Assembly: GCA_027485675.1 (NCBI GenBank)
Contig: JAIXQP010000015.1
Span: 1 to 64,000 of the forward strand
DNA length: 64,000 nt
From: Terriglobales bacterium
GTDB taxonomy: Bacteria > Acidobacteriota > Terriglobia > Bryobacterales > Bryobacteraceae
Direction: 5' to 3'
Position 1 is the first letter of the stretch. Each line of letters opens with the position of its first letter. The position numbers and the translations under genes are program-made. Below are positions 17,534-26,960 of this stretch, piece after piece. Under the pieces are notes generated by a model. It saw only the letters and a list, made by a program, of their open reading frames with translations, had not been told where the DNA came from and did no database searches.

Positions 17534-19117
17534 ATGAAAAGTCTACTCCTTACAGGTGTGCTGGCGATGGGTGTCGCGGCGCAGGATCTTGTCCTCATTC
17601 CGGTTCGTCCCGGCACCCAGCCCTTCCTGCTGGGGAAGACCGAGGTGACGCAGGCGAGCTATCAGGAGATCACGGGGCAGAACCCGTCGGTCTATCCGGG
17701 GCCGACGCGGCCGGTGGAGAACGTCTCGTGGTGGGATGCCCTGCGCTACTGCAATCTGCGGAGCCAGAAGGAGGGTCTGACGCCGGTGTACGATCTGACG
17801 ACGGGCCGGGCTAACGCCGGGGCCAACGGCTACCGGCTGCCGACCGAAGCGGAGTGGAACGTGGCGTTGGGCACGGAGCAGTCGCCGGGCCGGCTGGCCA
17901 CCACGGAGACGAAGAGCGTGGCGCGGCTGAAGGAGACCCTCGAGAAGGGCACGGCGCCGGTGGGTTCCTTCGCGGCCAACCGCAATGGCGTGCAGGATCT
18001 GCTGGGCAATGTTTGGGAGTGGTGCCAGAACTGGTTCGACCCGTCGGCCCCGGACGCCAACCCGGCGGTGGGCGTGGAGCGGGCGTTGCGCGGTGGCAGC
18101 TTCCTGACGCCTGCCGGGGGATGGACGAAGGGATTTCGGTCCTCTTTCCGGCCCGACCGGAAGAGCCGGTACACGGGCTTCCGCGTGGCGCGGAACGCTC
18201 CGGCAAGCGCACCCGCGGCATTGCGCTCCGCGGCGGGCCTGCGGGAGAAATGGATGAAGCTGCTGGGGCAGCCGGCCGGCCCGGCGCCGGCGCCGAAGTT
18301 TGAGCGCGTGGAGGCGTATGCGGGGGTGGAACTCGGCTATCTGCAGGTGGAGAGCGACTACGCGGAGAAGGTTCTGGTGATGCGGCCGGCGAACGCTGGG
18401 GCAAAGCCGCTACCGGTGGTGATCGTCCCGTTCTATGACGTGGACGCGCCGGCGGGCCGCAACCTGGGCGGCCGGAACTTCGCCCCGCCGGGTGTACGGA
18501 ACTTTGCGCAGCACGCCGTGGAGCGGGGGTTCATGGCGGTGGCCATCCGCTGGTTCGGCGAGAGCTATGGGGAAAGTTATACGGAAGCGGTGGCGAACCT
18601 GGCGCTGCGGCATCCGGGCGTGACGGGGCTGGGCAAATGGGTTTGGGATGCGCAGCGGCTCGTCGACTATCTGCATGCGCGGCCAGACGTGGACCGGACG
18701 CGGATTGCGATGATCGGCCACTCGCTGGGCGGCAAGATGACGATGTATGCGGCGGCGCTGGACCCGCGGATTCACGTCGCGGTGGCGTCGGAGCCGGGCA
18801 TCGGCTTTGCCTTCTCGAACTACGATGATTTCTGGTACTGGGGCGAGCGGATCCGGGAGATCCCGGCAGGGACCGATCAGCATGAGCTGCTCGGCCTGAT
18901 GGCGCCGCGGCCGTTTTTCCTGATCGCCGGCGATTCGGCCGATAACGACAAGGGGCTCGAGTTTCTGGCGGCGGCGCGGCCCTTGTACCGGGACCCGGAG
19001 CGTCTCGGCTTTTATAACCACCGCACGGGGCACTCGCCTACGCCGGAGGCAGTGGCTCAGGCGATGGACTGGATTGCTCGGTGGTTCGGCGCAGGGGCTG
19101 GAGCTGCCAGTAAGTAA
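17534..19117 (+). CDS. Exported FGE-like domain fused to a dienelactone-hydrolase-like domain
   Basis: A 527-residue secreted protein. A short signal peptide (1-16) is followed by a formylglycine-generating-enzyme-like (SUMF1) domain at about 20-220, recognised from GKTEVTQASYQ, NVSWWDALRYCN, YRLPTEAEW, GNVWEWCQNWF and RALRGGSF. An alpha/beta-hydrolase domain follows at about 255-520 with nucleophile motif GHSLGG (Ser397) and a late Asp/His (GDSADN, GHSPTP). The FGE-like part lacks the C-terminal Cys pair expected of true FGE (here SRYTGFRVAR), so it is probably a structural or binding module. The long upstream open frame is antisense to smc and is rejected. The 3' end overlaps the DUF418 gene by 80 bases. 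Confidence 0.85.
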   Translation: MKSLLLTGVLAMGVAAQDLVLIPVRPGTQPFLLGKTEVTQASYQEITGQNPSVYPGPTRPVENVSWWDALRYCNLRSQKEGLTPVYDLTTGRANAGANGYRLPTEAEWNVALGTEQSPGRLATTETKSVARLKETLEKGTAPVGSFAANRNGVQDLLGNVWEWCQNWFDPSAPDANPAVGVERALRGGSFLTPAGGWTKGFRSSFRPDRKSRYTGFRVARNAPASAPAALRSAAGLREKWMKLLGQPAGPAPAPKFERVEAYAGVELGYLQVESDYAEKVLVMRPANAGAKPLPVVIVPFYDVDAPAGRNLGGRNFAPPGVRNFAQHAVERGFMAVAIRWFGESYGESYTEAVANLALRHPGVTGLGKWVWDAQRLVDYLHARPDVDRTRIAMIGHSLGGKMTMYAAALDPRIHVAVASEPGIGFAFSNYDDFWYWGERIREIPAGTDQHELLGLMAPRPFFLIAGDSADNDKGLEFLAAARPLYRDPERLGFYNHRTGHSPTPEAVAQAMDWIARWFGAGAGAASK

Positions 19118-20273
19118 GCGAGCGCCAAGCCCATTCGGCGGGGCCATAGAGGAAGTGCCGCAGCCAGAGCGGCGACCAGGCGAGGTTGATGGCCCACATG
19201 CCGAGGACCACCCAGTACAGTTCGGCGCGCTGCAACCGGGCGAATTGGCCGAGGCCGTAGCCGTTGAAGAAGAGCGTGAGCAGGATCGAGGTGAGCAGGT
19301 AGTTCGATAGCGCCATGCGGCCGACGGCGGCGAGGGGCTGGATGAGCCAGTTGGCGCCGGCCTTGACGAGCAGCATGACCACGCCGATGTAGCCGGCCGC
19401 GACGAGGAAGCGGCCGGGGTCCTGCGTGGAGGCCATGAACTGGAAGTACTCCGGAATGCGGAAGCCGGAGGCGTGCCACTGGCTGGCGGCCCAGTAGTTG
19501 AGGGGGATGCCGAACGCGAAGCCCAGGCCGGCCATCGTGGTGTAGAAGGCGACGCTGCGGGAGGCATTGAAGATGCCGGCGCGGGCGAGGCCGAGGCCGA
19601 GGACGAACATGCCGAGGACATCGAGGAAGATGAACTGGAAGAACATCGGGCCTTCGAACTCATACGCCTCGCGGGTGCGCATCAGCAGGTTATCGACGTA
19701 GTCGCCGCGATGGGTGCGGATCTGCGCATCGACCGCTTGGGGCGTAGGGGCGAAGAGGCGTTCGATGGAGGTCCACTCCGGCCCGCCCGTCTTCTGCAGA
19801 TCGCGCATGGCGTAGGCGCCGCCGAAGTTCCAGAGCGAATGCAGCACCAGGATGATCGCGCCGGTCCAGATCAGTTTTTTGGCGGAGAGATTTCGGAACA
19901 GATAGAGCAGCAGGCCGATGACGCCGTAGGGATAGAGAATATCGCCGGACCAGATGAGATGGGCGTGGAGGAGGCCGATGACGATGAGCCAGAGGGTGCG
20001 GCGGTAGTAGAGCTTGGCGCGGTTTTCTTCGGGCAGGCGCGACAGGTAGACGTCAAAGCTGGCGGCAAACAGCAGCGAGAAGATGGCGCGCATTTTGCCA
20101 TCCCAGAGGACGGCGGCGATGTACCAGACGGCCAGGTTCGCGCCCGTGGCGCCGCCGTACACCATGGGATTCATGTAGGCGCCAAAAGGCAGGCCGAACG
20201 AGACAATGTTCATCAGCAGGATGCCGAGGAGCGAGAATCCACGGAGGACATCCAAGGAGAGAATACGGGCCAT
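19038..20273 (-). CDS. DUF418/YeiB-like membrane protein
   Basis: A 411-residue polytopic membrane protein. The N-terminus SLDVLRGFSLLGILLMNI is the typical DUF418/YeiB opening, and the DUF418 domain occupies the C-terminal 160 residues. About eight to ten hydrophobic helices are visible. Members are related to acyltransferase-3-like and heparan N-acetyltransferase-like membrane proteins, but the function is unknown. The last 26 codons overlap the opposite-strand FGE-like/hydrolase gene. Confidence 0.85.
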   Translation of the reverse strand: MARILSLDVLRGFSLLGILLMNIVSFGLPFGAYMNPMVYGGATGANLAVWYIAAVLWDGKMRAIFSLLFAASFDVYLSRLPEENRAKLYYRRTLWLIVIGLLHAHLIWSGDILYPYGVIGLLLYLFRNLSAKKLIWTGAIILVLHSLWNFGGAYAMRDLQKTGGPEWTSIERLFAPTPQAVDAQIRTHRGDYVDNLLMRTREAYEFEGPMFFQFIFLDVLGMFVLGLGLARAGIFNASRSVAFYTTMAGLGFAFGIPLNYWAASQWHASGFRIPEYFQFMASTQDPGRFLVAAGYIGVVMLLVKAGANWLIQPLAAVGRMALSNYLLTSILLTLFFNGYGLGQFARLQRAELYWVVLGMWAINLAWSPLWLRHFLYGPAEWAWRSLTYWQLQPLRRTTEQSSPSPEPLPPA

Positions 20274-20313
20274 TGAGCCTCATCATAGCGTAGGGGGATG
20301 AGGGGGGACGCCC

Positions 20314-21594
20314 TTACTTCTTCGGCGGCCGCCGGTTCTCTGGCGTCGCCGGAATCTGGCTGACCAGTTTGTTCGATTTGCCTTTCGACTTCCGGAGTTC
20401 AAACGCATCGTACAGAACGCCGCGCGCCGTGCGGGCCTGATACTTCAGAACATTACCGCTGATATTGATCACCTGATAGAGCTGCGTATCCTCGGCCGCG
20501 CGGGCCATCCAGGCCTGCTTTTCAAGCTCGTACATCTTCGGGCCGGACACGGAAACCACGTAGACGGTTCCGCCTTTCTTCGTCGACAGGCCAGTCTGCA
20601 GGTTGCTGCGGCCGTAGGTATGGTCATGACCGGTGAGGACAATATCGACCTTGTGTTTGTCGATAATCGGCTGCCAGGCTTCGCGAAGGGCCTTGTTGTC
20701 GCGGCCTTTGGCCGTTGAGAGAACCGGATGGTGGAAGGTGAGCACGGTCCACTTGTTGGGGTTGTTCGCGAGCAGCTTATCCAGCCACTCGGCCTGCTCG
20801 GCGTGCTTGCCGTTTGAATCGAGCGAGACGACGCGGACGCCTTGGACATCGAGGTAGTAGTTCGTTTCGGGGAGAGAAGGAATGCCGTTGGCCGGCAGCG
20901 TGAATTGCGGACGCCAATGGGTGTTCAGCACCCGCCCGCCATACTCATGGTTGCCCGGCGTGGGAATGCTGGGGATCGACCGGTTGATCCAGCCGGCGCC
21001 GTTGTGCCATTCGCCCCACTGGTCGTCGCGATTGGGATTGTTGATCAGATCGCCCGCATGCAGCAGGAAGCGCGCCTTGGGAGCATCGGCGAAGCCGGAG
21101 CGCACCACGCGGGACCACAGCGAGTAGATATCATTTTGCGCATCGCCGAAGTAGACGAACTCGAGCGGCGCCGGGCCGGCCGCGGCGGTGCGGAACTGGT
21201 TCCACTCCGACCAGTTGAAGCCGTCGCCGACGCGATAGACGTACGGCGTATCGGGTTGGAGATCCGTGAACGTCACCGAATGATAGTGGGCCAAGTGCAG
21301 CTCCGTCTGCAGCGGCTCGGACTTGGCGGCCACCGATTTCGCCTTCTTGACGAATCCGGCTCCGTCTTCCGCGAGCGCGATCTCCGCCACCGGTCCGGTG
21401 ACGTTGGACGAGGTGCGCCACGTGACCGAAGCCGTGGTCGCCGGATCGGCCGACCAAGTGAGAATCACACGGTCGGGGTGGGCGGTTGGCTTATAGAGCT
21501 CGGCGGGCGTGATCTTGGGATCCGGCTGACCAGTAAGGCGGTAACCAACCCCAAGCAGAACGACAGCGAAAAGAAACCCTGATAGACGACGCAT
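20314..21594 (-). CDS. Exported purple-acid-phosphatase-like metallophosphoesterase
   Basis: A 426-residue secreted protein. A signal (FLFAVVLLGVGYRLTG) is followed by an N-terminal fibronectin-III-like PAP domain (about 30-135) and a calcineurin-like phosphoesterase domain. Metal-site motifs are YFGDAQ, HAGDLINN, GNHE, TFHHPV and GHDHTYGR. The Tyr expected in the GDLxY motif of genuine purple acid phosphatases is Asn here, so the metal centre may differ. The start at 21594 is preferred to 21657 because the signal peptide then begins correctly. It probably scavenges organic phosphate. Confidence 0.85.
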   Translation of the reverse strand: MRRLSGFLFAVVLLGVGYRLTGQPDPKITPAELYKPTAHPDRVILTWSADPATTASVTWRTSSNVTGPVAEIALAEDGAGFVKKAKSVAAKSEPLQTELHLAHYHSVTFTDLQPDTPYVYRVGDGFNWSEWNQFRTAAAGPAPLEFVYFGDAQNDIYSLWSRVVRSGFADAPKARFLLHAGDLINNPNRDDQWGEWHNGAGWINRSIPSIPTPGNHEYGGRVLNTHWRPQFTLPANGIPSLPETNYYLDVQGVRVVSLDSNGKHAEQAEWLDKLLANNPNKWTVLTFHHPVLSTAKGRDNKALREAWQPIIDKHKVDIVLTGHDHTYGRSNLQTGLSTKKGGTVYVVSVSGPKMYELEKQAWMARAAEDTQLYQVINISGNVLKYQARTARGVLYDAFELRKSKGKSNKLVSQIPATPENRRPPKK

Positions 21595-21689
21595 AAAGCG
21601 AAAGTTTATCAGGGCGAGGTTACGTCTCGATTGCAACGATGACCAATATAGCCGCATCAGGAGCCGCCCTTCTCCTCGAGAAGGTATGA

Positions 21690-23513
21690 CTACCGGTAGC
21701 CGGATGCTTGCAGGGCAAACAGATCGGCGTAGCGGCCGCCGAGGCGGACCAGTTCCCCGTGTGCCCCCTGCTCGACGATCCGCCCATTCTCGAGAACGAG
21801 AATGCGGTCGGCCATGCGCACGGTGGAGAAGCGGTGACTGATGAGGACGGCCATTTTGCCGCGGGTCAGTTCGGCGAAGCGTTCAAAAACCTCGAACTCG
21901 GCGCGGGCGTCGAGGCTGGCGGTCGGCTCATCGAGGATCACGAGTTGGGCATCGCGCATGTAGGCCCGGCCCAGGGCGATCTTCTGCCATTGCCCGGCGG
22001 AGAGATCGCTGCCGCCGCTAAAGCGCCGGCCCAGCATCTGGTCGTAGCCGTTCGGCAGAGTCTCGATGACGGCATCGGCCAGGGACTTTCCGGCCGCCTG
22101 GCGAATCCGCGCTTCGTCGTCGAGGCGGTCGACCAACCCCAAACCGATGTTTTCGCGGGCCACCATGTCGAAGCGTACGTAGTCCTGAAAGATCACTCCG
22201 ATCTCGCGGCGGAGATCCGGGGCCGAGTATTCGCGGAGGTCTACGCCGTCGAGCAAAATCTCTCCGCCGGTGGGATCGTACAGCCGGGCCAGGAGCTTCA
22301 CGATGGTCGTCTTCCCCGCCCCGTTTTCGCCGATGAGGGCGATCTTCTGCCCCTTTTCAAGACGGAAGCTGACGTCATTCAAAACGGGCCGCGGGCGGCC
22401 GGGATAGGCGAAGCTGACGCCGCGAAACTCAAAACCGTCCCGGATCGGGCGGGGAGCCGGGATGGGATTCGGCCGGTTCTCGAGCCGCGATTCGGTGGCA
22501 AAGAAGTCGAACAGATCCTGGATATAGAGCGCCTGTTCGGAGACGTGCGACAGACCGGCGAATACGCTCTCCATGCTGGCGCGCGACCGGACGAACGCCC
22601 CGGCCAGGAAGGTCAGATCGCCGACGGAGAGATTGCCGTTGATGGTCCGGTAGAGGATGTAGGCGTAGGCCGCGTAGTAGCCACAAGTCGGCAGCAGGTT
22701 CAGCAGGGAGCCGGTGATGGCTTTGCGGATCGCGAGGCCCCGGTTCTCGGCGTAGAAGCGCTCAAAGAGCTTCTGCGAGCGATCGAGCAGAAAATCCCCG
22801 ATCCCGAAGATCTTCACCTCCTTGGCCGTGTTGAGCGAAGCACCCAGCATGCGGAGGTAGTCCAGTTCGCGCCGTTCCGGGGTCCAGCGGTACAGGAGCG
22901 AGTAAGCGAGCATCGCAAAGCGCGTCTCTCCCCAGAACACGGGGAGCAGAGCCGCCGCGAGAAGCACGAGAAACCAGCCGGAGAAAGCGGCCACGGCGAG
23001 GGAGACCGACAGCAGCGTAATGCCGCTCTGCGCGAGGCCGGCCAACTGCGTCAGCATGCTGAGGCGGGAGGTGGTCTGTTTGCGCGCGCGCTCCAGCTTG
23101 TCGTAGAACACCGGGTCTTCAAAATGAGCCAGATCGAGCTTGCCGGCATGGCGCATGAGGCGGAGCGATACGTGATTAGCGAACCGGTCGCCGAGGAGCG
23201 ACTCGCAGAGATTCACGGTCCGCAGCAACAGGTCGCCTCCCACGGCTAAGGCCACTTCGAGGCCAACGAGCATCCAAAGCTCGTCGGGCGCGGCGGACCG
23301 GGCCACCACGGCCTTCACCACCTCATCAATAATCAGCTTGGCTACCCAGAGCATCGCCACGGGCTGAAACGACGCCACCAGGCGAAGGCCGAGACTGGCC
23401 GACGCCAACGCCGGCGAGGTCTCCCAGACCATCGCCGCCAGCGGGGGAATGTTGCGCAGGGCCCGCAACCGGTCGCGCCACGGCGTCTTGGGTGCGGGAG
23501 CAGGAGGATGCAT
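21690..23513 (-). CDS. ABC exporter (fused permease and ATPase)
   Basis: A 607-residue half-transporter. The N-terminal transmembrane domain spans about 25-325 and the ATP-binding domain about 370-600. Walker A is GENGAGKTT, the signature is LSAGQWQKIALGRA, Walker B is LVILDEPTAS, and the switch His is in LISHRFSTV. The start at 23513 has AAGGAG at ideal spacing; the longer frame from 23984 is antisense to the next gene. The substrate is not predictable. It probably acts as a homodimer, since no partner is adjacent. Confidence 0.9.
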   Translation of the reverse strand: MHPPAPAPKTPWRDRLRALRNIPPLAAMVWETSPALASASLGLRLVASFQPVAMLWVAKLIIDEVVKAVVARSAAPDELWMLVGLEVALAVGGDLLLRTVNLCESLLGDRFANHVSLRLMRHAGKLDLAHFEDPVFYDKLERARKQTTSRLSMLTQLAGLAQSGITLLSVSLAVAAFSGWFLVLLAAALLPVFWGETRFAMLAYSLLYRWTPERRELDYLRMLGASLNTAKEVKIFGIGDFLLDRSQKLFERFYAENRGLAIRKAITGSLLNLLPTCGYYAAYAYILYRTINGNLSVGDLTFLAGAFVRSRASMESVFAGLSHVSEQALYIQDLFDFFATESRLENRPNPIPAPRPIRDGFEFRGVSFAYPGRPRPVLNDVSFRLEKGQKIALIGENGAGKTTIVKLLARLYDPTGGEILLDGVDLREYSAPDLRREIGVIFQDYVRFDMVARENIGLGLVDRLDDEARIRQAAGKSLADAVIETLPNGYDQMLGRRFSGGSDLSAGQWQKIALGRAYMRDAQLVILDEPTASLDARAEFEVFERFAELTRGKMAVLISHRFSTVRMADRILVLENGRIVEQGAHGELVRLGGRYADLFALQASGYR

Positions 23514-23555
23514 GAACTCCTTGAGTTTACCGGGTTCGCGCGGGAGAATCGAGAA

Positions 23556-23945
23556 ATGCCTCCCTTCGGCCGCCGTACATTGATCCTCGCCTGGGCGGCA
23601 ATGGCGACCGCGGGAGAGCCGGAGTCCCGTCAACTGGCCGGCCGTTGGACCGCGCGGCAGCCGGCGGCCCGCCAGCGCGGCCGGAACGCCGCGATGCTGG
23701 AGTTCACCCTCGGCAAAGACGGTTCGTTCCGCCTCGATGAGGTCAGCCGCGTCGGCGCCCCGCTGAGCTACTCCGGCACCTACCGGGTGACGGGGTCCAA
23801 CGAGTTTCTTGTTTCGGTCACTGAGGCTCCAGAGTCCGGCGGGCGGTTTCGATCGGGCGAGGAGGCCAACCTGGGTGGTCTGCTTTGGGTTTCCGACACC
23901 CGCGTCAGGATCGGGGAGTTCGAGTTGGTTAAGCGTCTGGACTAA
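23556..23945 (+). CDS. Small exported protein of unknown function
   Basis: A 129-residue protein with a probable signal (RRTLILAWAAMATAGEP) and a compact beta-rich body (LAGRW, LEFTLGKDGSFRLDE, YSGTYRVTGSNEF), reminiscent of lipocalin-like small secreted proteins. I do not recognise a named family. It is divergent from the ABC exporter with a 42-base spacer, and its end overlaps the DUF3817 gene by 17 bases. The earlier in-frame ATG at 23508 is rejected because it lacks a signal and overlaps the ABC gene start. Confidence 0.65.
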   Translation: MPPFGRRTLILAWAAMATAGEPESRQLAGRWTARQPAARQRGRNAAMLEFTLGKDGSFRLDEVSRVGAPLSYSGTYRVTGSNEFLVSVTEAPESGGRFRSGEEANLGGLLWVSDTRVRIGEFELVKRLD

Positions 23946-24234
23946 GTTCCCGGCGCAGGCGGGCATCAAACCAGAACGGGCCAAACGGCAGGAAGGCGGC
24001 GGCGAAGGCCAAGGCCACCCGGCTCAATGGCCAGGAGAACCGGCGCGCCGCGATCAATACGATGACGATGTAGATGACAAAGAGGGCCCCGTGAGCGGAG
24101 CCGACCAGACGAACCGCCTCCGGCCGTCCCGCCAGATACTTGAGCGGCATCGCTACCCCAAGCAAAAGCAAGAAAGACAGGCCTTCGGCCCAGCCGGACC
24201 AACGCAGCCATTCATATTCCTTCGAACGCAACAT
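23929..24234 (-). CDS. DUF3817 membrane protein
   Basis: A 101-residue integral membrane protein with three hydrophobic helices. The family blocks WAEGLSFLLLLGVAMPLKYL and GSAHGALFVIYI are clear. The function is unknown. It lies 21 bases downstream of the c-di-GMP gene stop and may be read in the same transcript as the minus-strand genes around it. Confidence 0.85.
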   Translation of the reverse strand: MLRSKEYEWLRWSGWAEGLSFLLLLGVAMPLKYLAGRPEAVRLVGSAHGALFVIYIVIVLIAARRFSWPLSRVALAFAAAFLPFGPFWFDARLRRELSPDA

Positions 24235-24255
24235 CCCTCCATTGTCGCCTGGGAA

Positions 24256-26724
24256 TTAGTGGACGAATGGCGAAGCGGCGATCTGCGTCTCCCGCCGGGC
24301 GGGCATCGCCGCTTCCGGCGCAGTCTTCATGGCGGCCTTCATCTGATACATGCGCTGGTCGGCCACGGCGATCAAGCGTTCGGCGTCCTCCCCATCGACC
24401 GGGAAGCGCGCGGAGCCAATCGCCACCGAAAGCGTGGCCTCACCGACAATGGCCTGTCCCGCCTGGCGGGCGAGGACGGACAAGTGCTGGATCTTTTGTT
24501 CGATGGCCGCCTGGGGCAGTTCCGGAATCAGCACAACAAACTCATCGCCCCCCATCCGGGCGACGTAATCATAGTCGCGGCAGGTTTCCCGAAGAAGTGT
24601 GGCGAATTCCTTCAGAACCCGGTTGCCCTCCAGATGCCCGAACCGGTCATTGATCTGCTTGAACCCGTTTAAGTCGCAGACGAGGATTTCAAGGGCCGCG
24701 CCGGTCCGGCGACACCGGTTCAACTCGCTATCCATTTGGATGAAGAGGCTGCGTGCGTTGGGCAGCGAGGTCAGGAAGTCGGTAACGGCGCTTGTCTCCG
24801 CCAGTTCGTACTTCATCGCATTCTCAATGGAATGGGAAAGCTTGGCGCTGATAGCGAGCAAAACGCGCAGATGATCGGCGGTAAACGAATCGCGCGCCGC
24901 GGCATAGAGCGCCAGCACACCCACCACACGCTTGTCGGTCTGGAGCGGCACGGCGAGGGCGCTGCGCAGGGTGGAAAACTTGGAGGGGTCGTTCAGGTAT
25001 CCCGGCTCCACCGAAGGGTTGCCGTTGAGAATCGGCTGCTTGTTTTCCGCAACCCAACCGCTGAGACCTTGCCCGATGGGAATCTCGAGAGCACTGAACA
25101 GACGGAAGTTCTCTCCGGTGACGAATTCCGGCAAGAGCTTTCCATCCCGGGCGAAGTAGATGGCCATGGAGTCGTAAGGTACCATCCGCTTGAGCCGGTG
25201 AGCGAGTACCGAAAGCGTCTCGTTCAGACTCAAGGAACTCCCCAGGTTTTGCGAAAGTTCGAAGAGCGCCTGCACCTCCTGCCGGGCCGAGGCGATTGAG
25301 GTCAGAAAATCGAGCGGTTGGCGGGTTTCCGCGGGTCGCGGCATGTTTTCGTTCGATTCTTCAAAGCCGGCGGCGGGAGCTGCCCCGCGTTCCACGCGAA
25401 TGGCCGTCGACAAACGCACACGGGCCGGGCGCCGCAACGTCGCCTTTTGCTCCAATTCGACGCATTTTTCTGTCAAGATGGCGACAACCGTGGGGTCGAA
25501 CGAGCGGCCAGACTCCTTTTGGATGATCGCCAGCGCCTCTTCCAGGGGCAGCCCGCGACGGTACTGACGGTCAGTCGCCAGGGCATCCAGGCAATCGACG
25601 ACGGAGAGGATCCGCGCGCCCACCGGAATCGCTTCTCCGACCAAACCATCCGGGTATCCCTCACCATTCCACTTTTCATGATGAGAACGGACAATCGGAG
25701 CGACGGGATAGGGAAACCGGGCCTGATCGATAATCTCCGCACCAACAATCGGGTGGATCTTCATCTTCTCGAACTCCTCCGGCGTCAACTTGCCGGGCTT
25801 CGAGATGATGTGTTCCGGGACGGCCAACTTGCCGATGTCGTGCAACAATGCGGCGGCCCGCAGGGCTTCAATCTGTTCAAAGGGCAGATCCAGTTCCTTG
25901 GCGATCTCCACGGCGTAGACCTGCACCCTCTGCAAGTGGTCGTGCGTGGTCGTGTCCTTCGCCTCAATCGCCAGCGCCAGAGCTTCAATCGTTCGCAGGT
26001 GCAGCTCGGCCATTTGCTCGGAGTGTTTGCGCCCATCCTCCAGCCGTCCCATGTAGAGTTGGTAGGAGCGCGTGATCAGATAGACAACCGGCATCACCAG
26101 AAGCGCCATCTGCCAACCCAACATACGGGTCGTCGTGGTAAACAGGATTGCCACGGCCGCGCCTGCCAGGTAGTACGGGCCGGACCAGAGGCTGCACTCG
26201 CGCCAAGTCCGCACGATCGGGCGATGTTCCGTCAAGGCGATCGCCATCGAGACCGGAAACGTAGTCATTACATAGAGGACAAAGGCCGCGGTGACCAGCA
26301 AAACCGTCGTGGAGGCGCCGGCTTCGAGGAAGCGCGGATTCCCGTACACTGCATAACTCGCAATTGTGGCGATGGAGATCACGGCGACGTTAAACAGGAT
26401 CTTCGCCAACGTCGGACGGCGATCCTGGGCCAGGACGCACTGCAAACCGGTCATGGAGGTCGCGATGAACAACACCTCACTCAAACTGAACTCGACGATG
26501 CCGATGAGTACGAATAAGAAGTTGATGGTGAGGGTCCCCGTGATCGTTGGCAGACTCACCCGGAAGAACGCAGCCAGAACGGCCAGCGTCGCGTAACACA
26601 AAAACTTTAAAAAATCGGTCGACTCAAAGGGGAACAGACCCAGGAAGAGAGCCACGAGTCCGATCGTTGTGGTGATCACCAGGAAGCCTTTGGCTGATGA
26701 GGTGTACGCGTTATGAGAACTCAT
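24256..26724 (-). CDS. Membrane HD-GYP / GAF / GGDEF protein (c-di-GMP turnover)
   Basis: An 822-residue protein. About seven hydrophobic helices (residues 12-225) precede an HD-GYP phosphodiesterase domain with HDIGK at 295-299 and the GYP motif at 356-358. A GAF domain (about 485-640) and a GGDEF diguanylate cyclase domain follow, with intact GGDEF at 725-729 and a candidate inhibitory site RDYD at 716-719. Both catalytic signatures look intact, so it may both make and break c-di-GMP under control of the membrane and GAF inputs. It is divergent from the sigma-54 activator and close to a PilZ gene. Confidence 0.93.
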   Translation of the reverse strand: MSSHNAYTSSAKGFLVITTTIGLVALFLGLFPFESTDFLKFLCYATLAVLAAFFRVSLPTITGTLTINFLFVLIGIVEFSLSEVLFIATSMTGLQCVLAQDRRPTLAKILFNVAVISIATIASYAVYGNPRFLEAGASTTVLLVTAAFVLYVMTTFPVSMAIALTEHRPIVRTWRECSLWSGPYYLAGAAVAILFTTTTRMLGWQMALLVMPVVYLITRSYQLYMGRLEDGRKHSEQMAELHLRTIEALALAIEAKDTTTHDHLQRVQVYAVEIAKELDLPFEQIEALRAAALLHDIGKLAVPEHIISKPGKLTPEEFEKMKIHPIVGAEIIDQARFPYPVAPIVRSHHEKWNGEGYPDGLVGEAIPVGARILSVVDCLDALATDRQYRRGLPLEEALAIIQKESGRSFDPTVVAILTEKCVELEQKATLRRPARVRLSTAIRVERGAAPAAGFEESNENMPRPAETRQPLDFLTSIASARQEVQALFELSQNLGSSLSLNETLSVLAHRLKRMVPYDSMAIYFARDGKLLPEFVTGENFRLFSALEIPIGQGLSGWVAENKQPILNGNPSVEPGYLNDPSKFSTLRSALAVPLQTDKRVVGVLALYAAARDSFTADHLRVLLAISAKLSHSIENAMKYELAETSAVTDFLTSLPNARSLFIQMDSELNRCRRTGAALEILVCDLNGFKQINDRFGHLEGNRVLKEFATLLRETCRDYDYVARMGGDEFVVLIPELPQAAIEQKIQHLSVLARQAGQAIVGEATLSVAIGSARFPVDGEDAERLIAVADQRMYQMKAAMKTAPEAAMPARRETQIAASPFVH

Positions 26725-26794
26725 GTGTCGCTAGGCTAGGGTGAGACAGACCCCTTCTGCCTCCTCTGCTATCGGCATGTCTCCTAATCTCCAT

Positions 26795-26883
26795 TAGGGC
26801 TCGGGCGAGTTTCGCCCCGGCTTTGCGCTGCGCACAAGCGGGAGACCGGCGGAACTTAGTACCGGAGCACTGTCCGGGCTAAG
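26795..26883. other. Predicted structured segment upstream of the sigma-54 activator
   Basis: The 236-base gap between the c-di-GMP gene and the activator holds several inverted repeats: GGGCGA/TCGCCC with a 3-nt loop near 26802-26816, TGCGC/GCGCA near 26824, and a two-part hairpin at 26855-26883 (CTTAG, CCGGA, loop, TCCGG, CTAAG). It could be a leader RNA or a cluster of operators. I cannot match it to a named riboswitch class. Confidence 0.35.
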
Positions 26884-26960
26884 GCGATTTGGAGCAGCCC
26901 TATGGGCAATCGGCCACTTCCGCTACCTTGGCCTTGCCCTCACAATAATGGCATAGGTAT

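Noticed and set aside
23514-23984. Upstream extension of the ABC exporter frame
   Set aside because: It overlaps the small secreted protein on the other strand; the start at 23513 has an ideal ribosome site.
26725-26960. GEMM-type c-di-GMP riboswitch before the sigma-54 activator
   Set aside because: The hairpins are present but the conserved GEMM core sequences are not, so the specific class is not supported.
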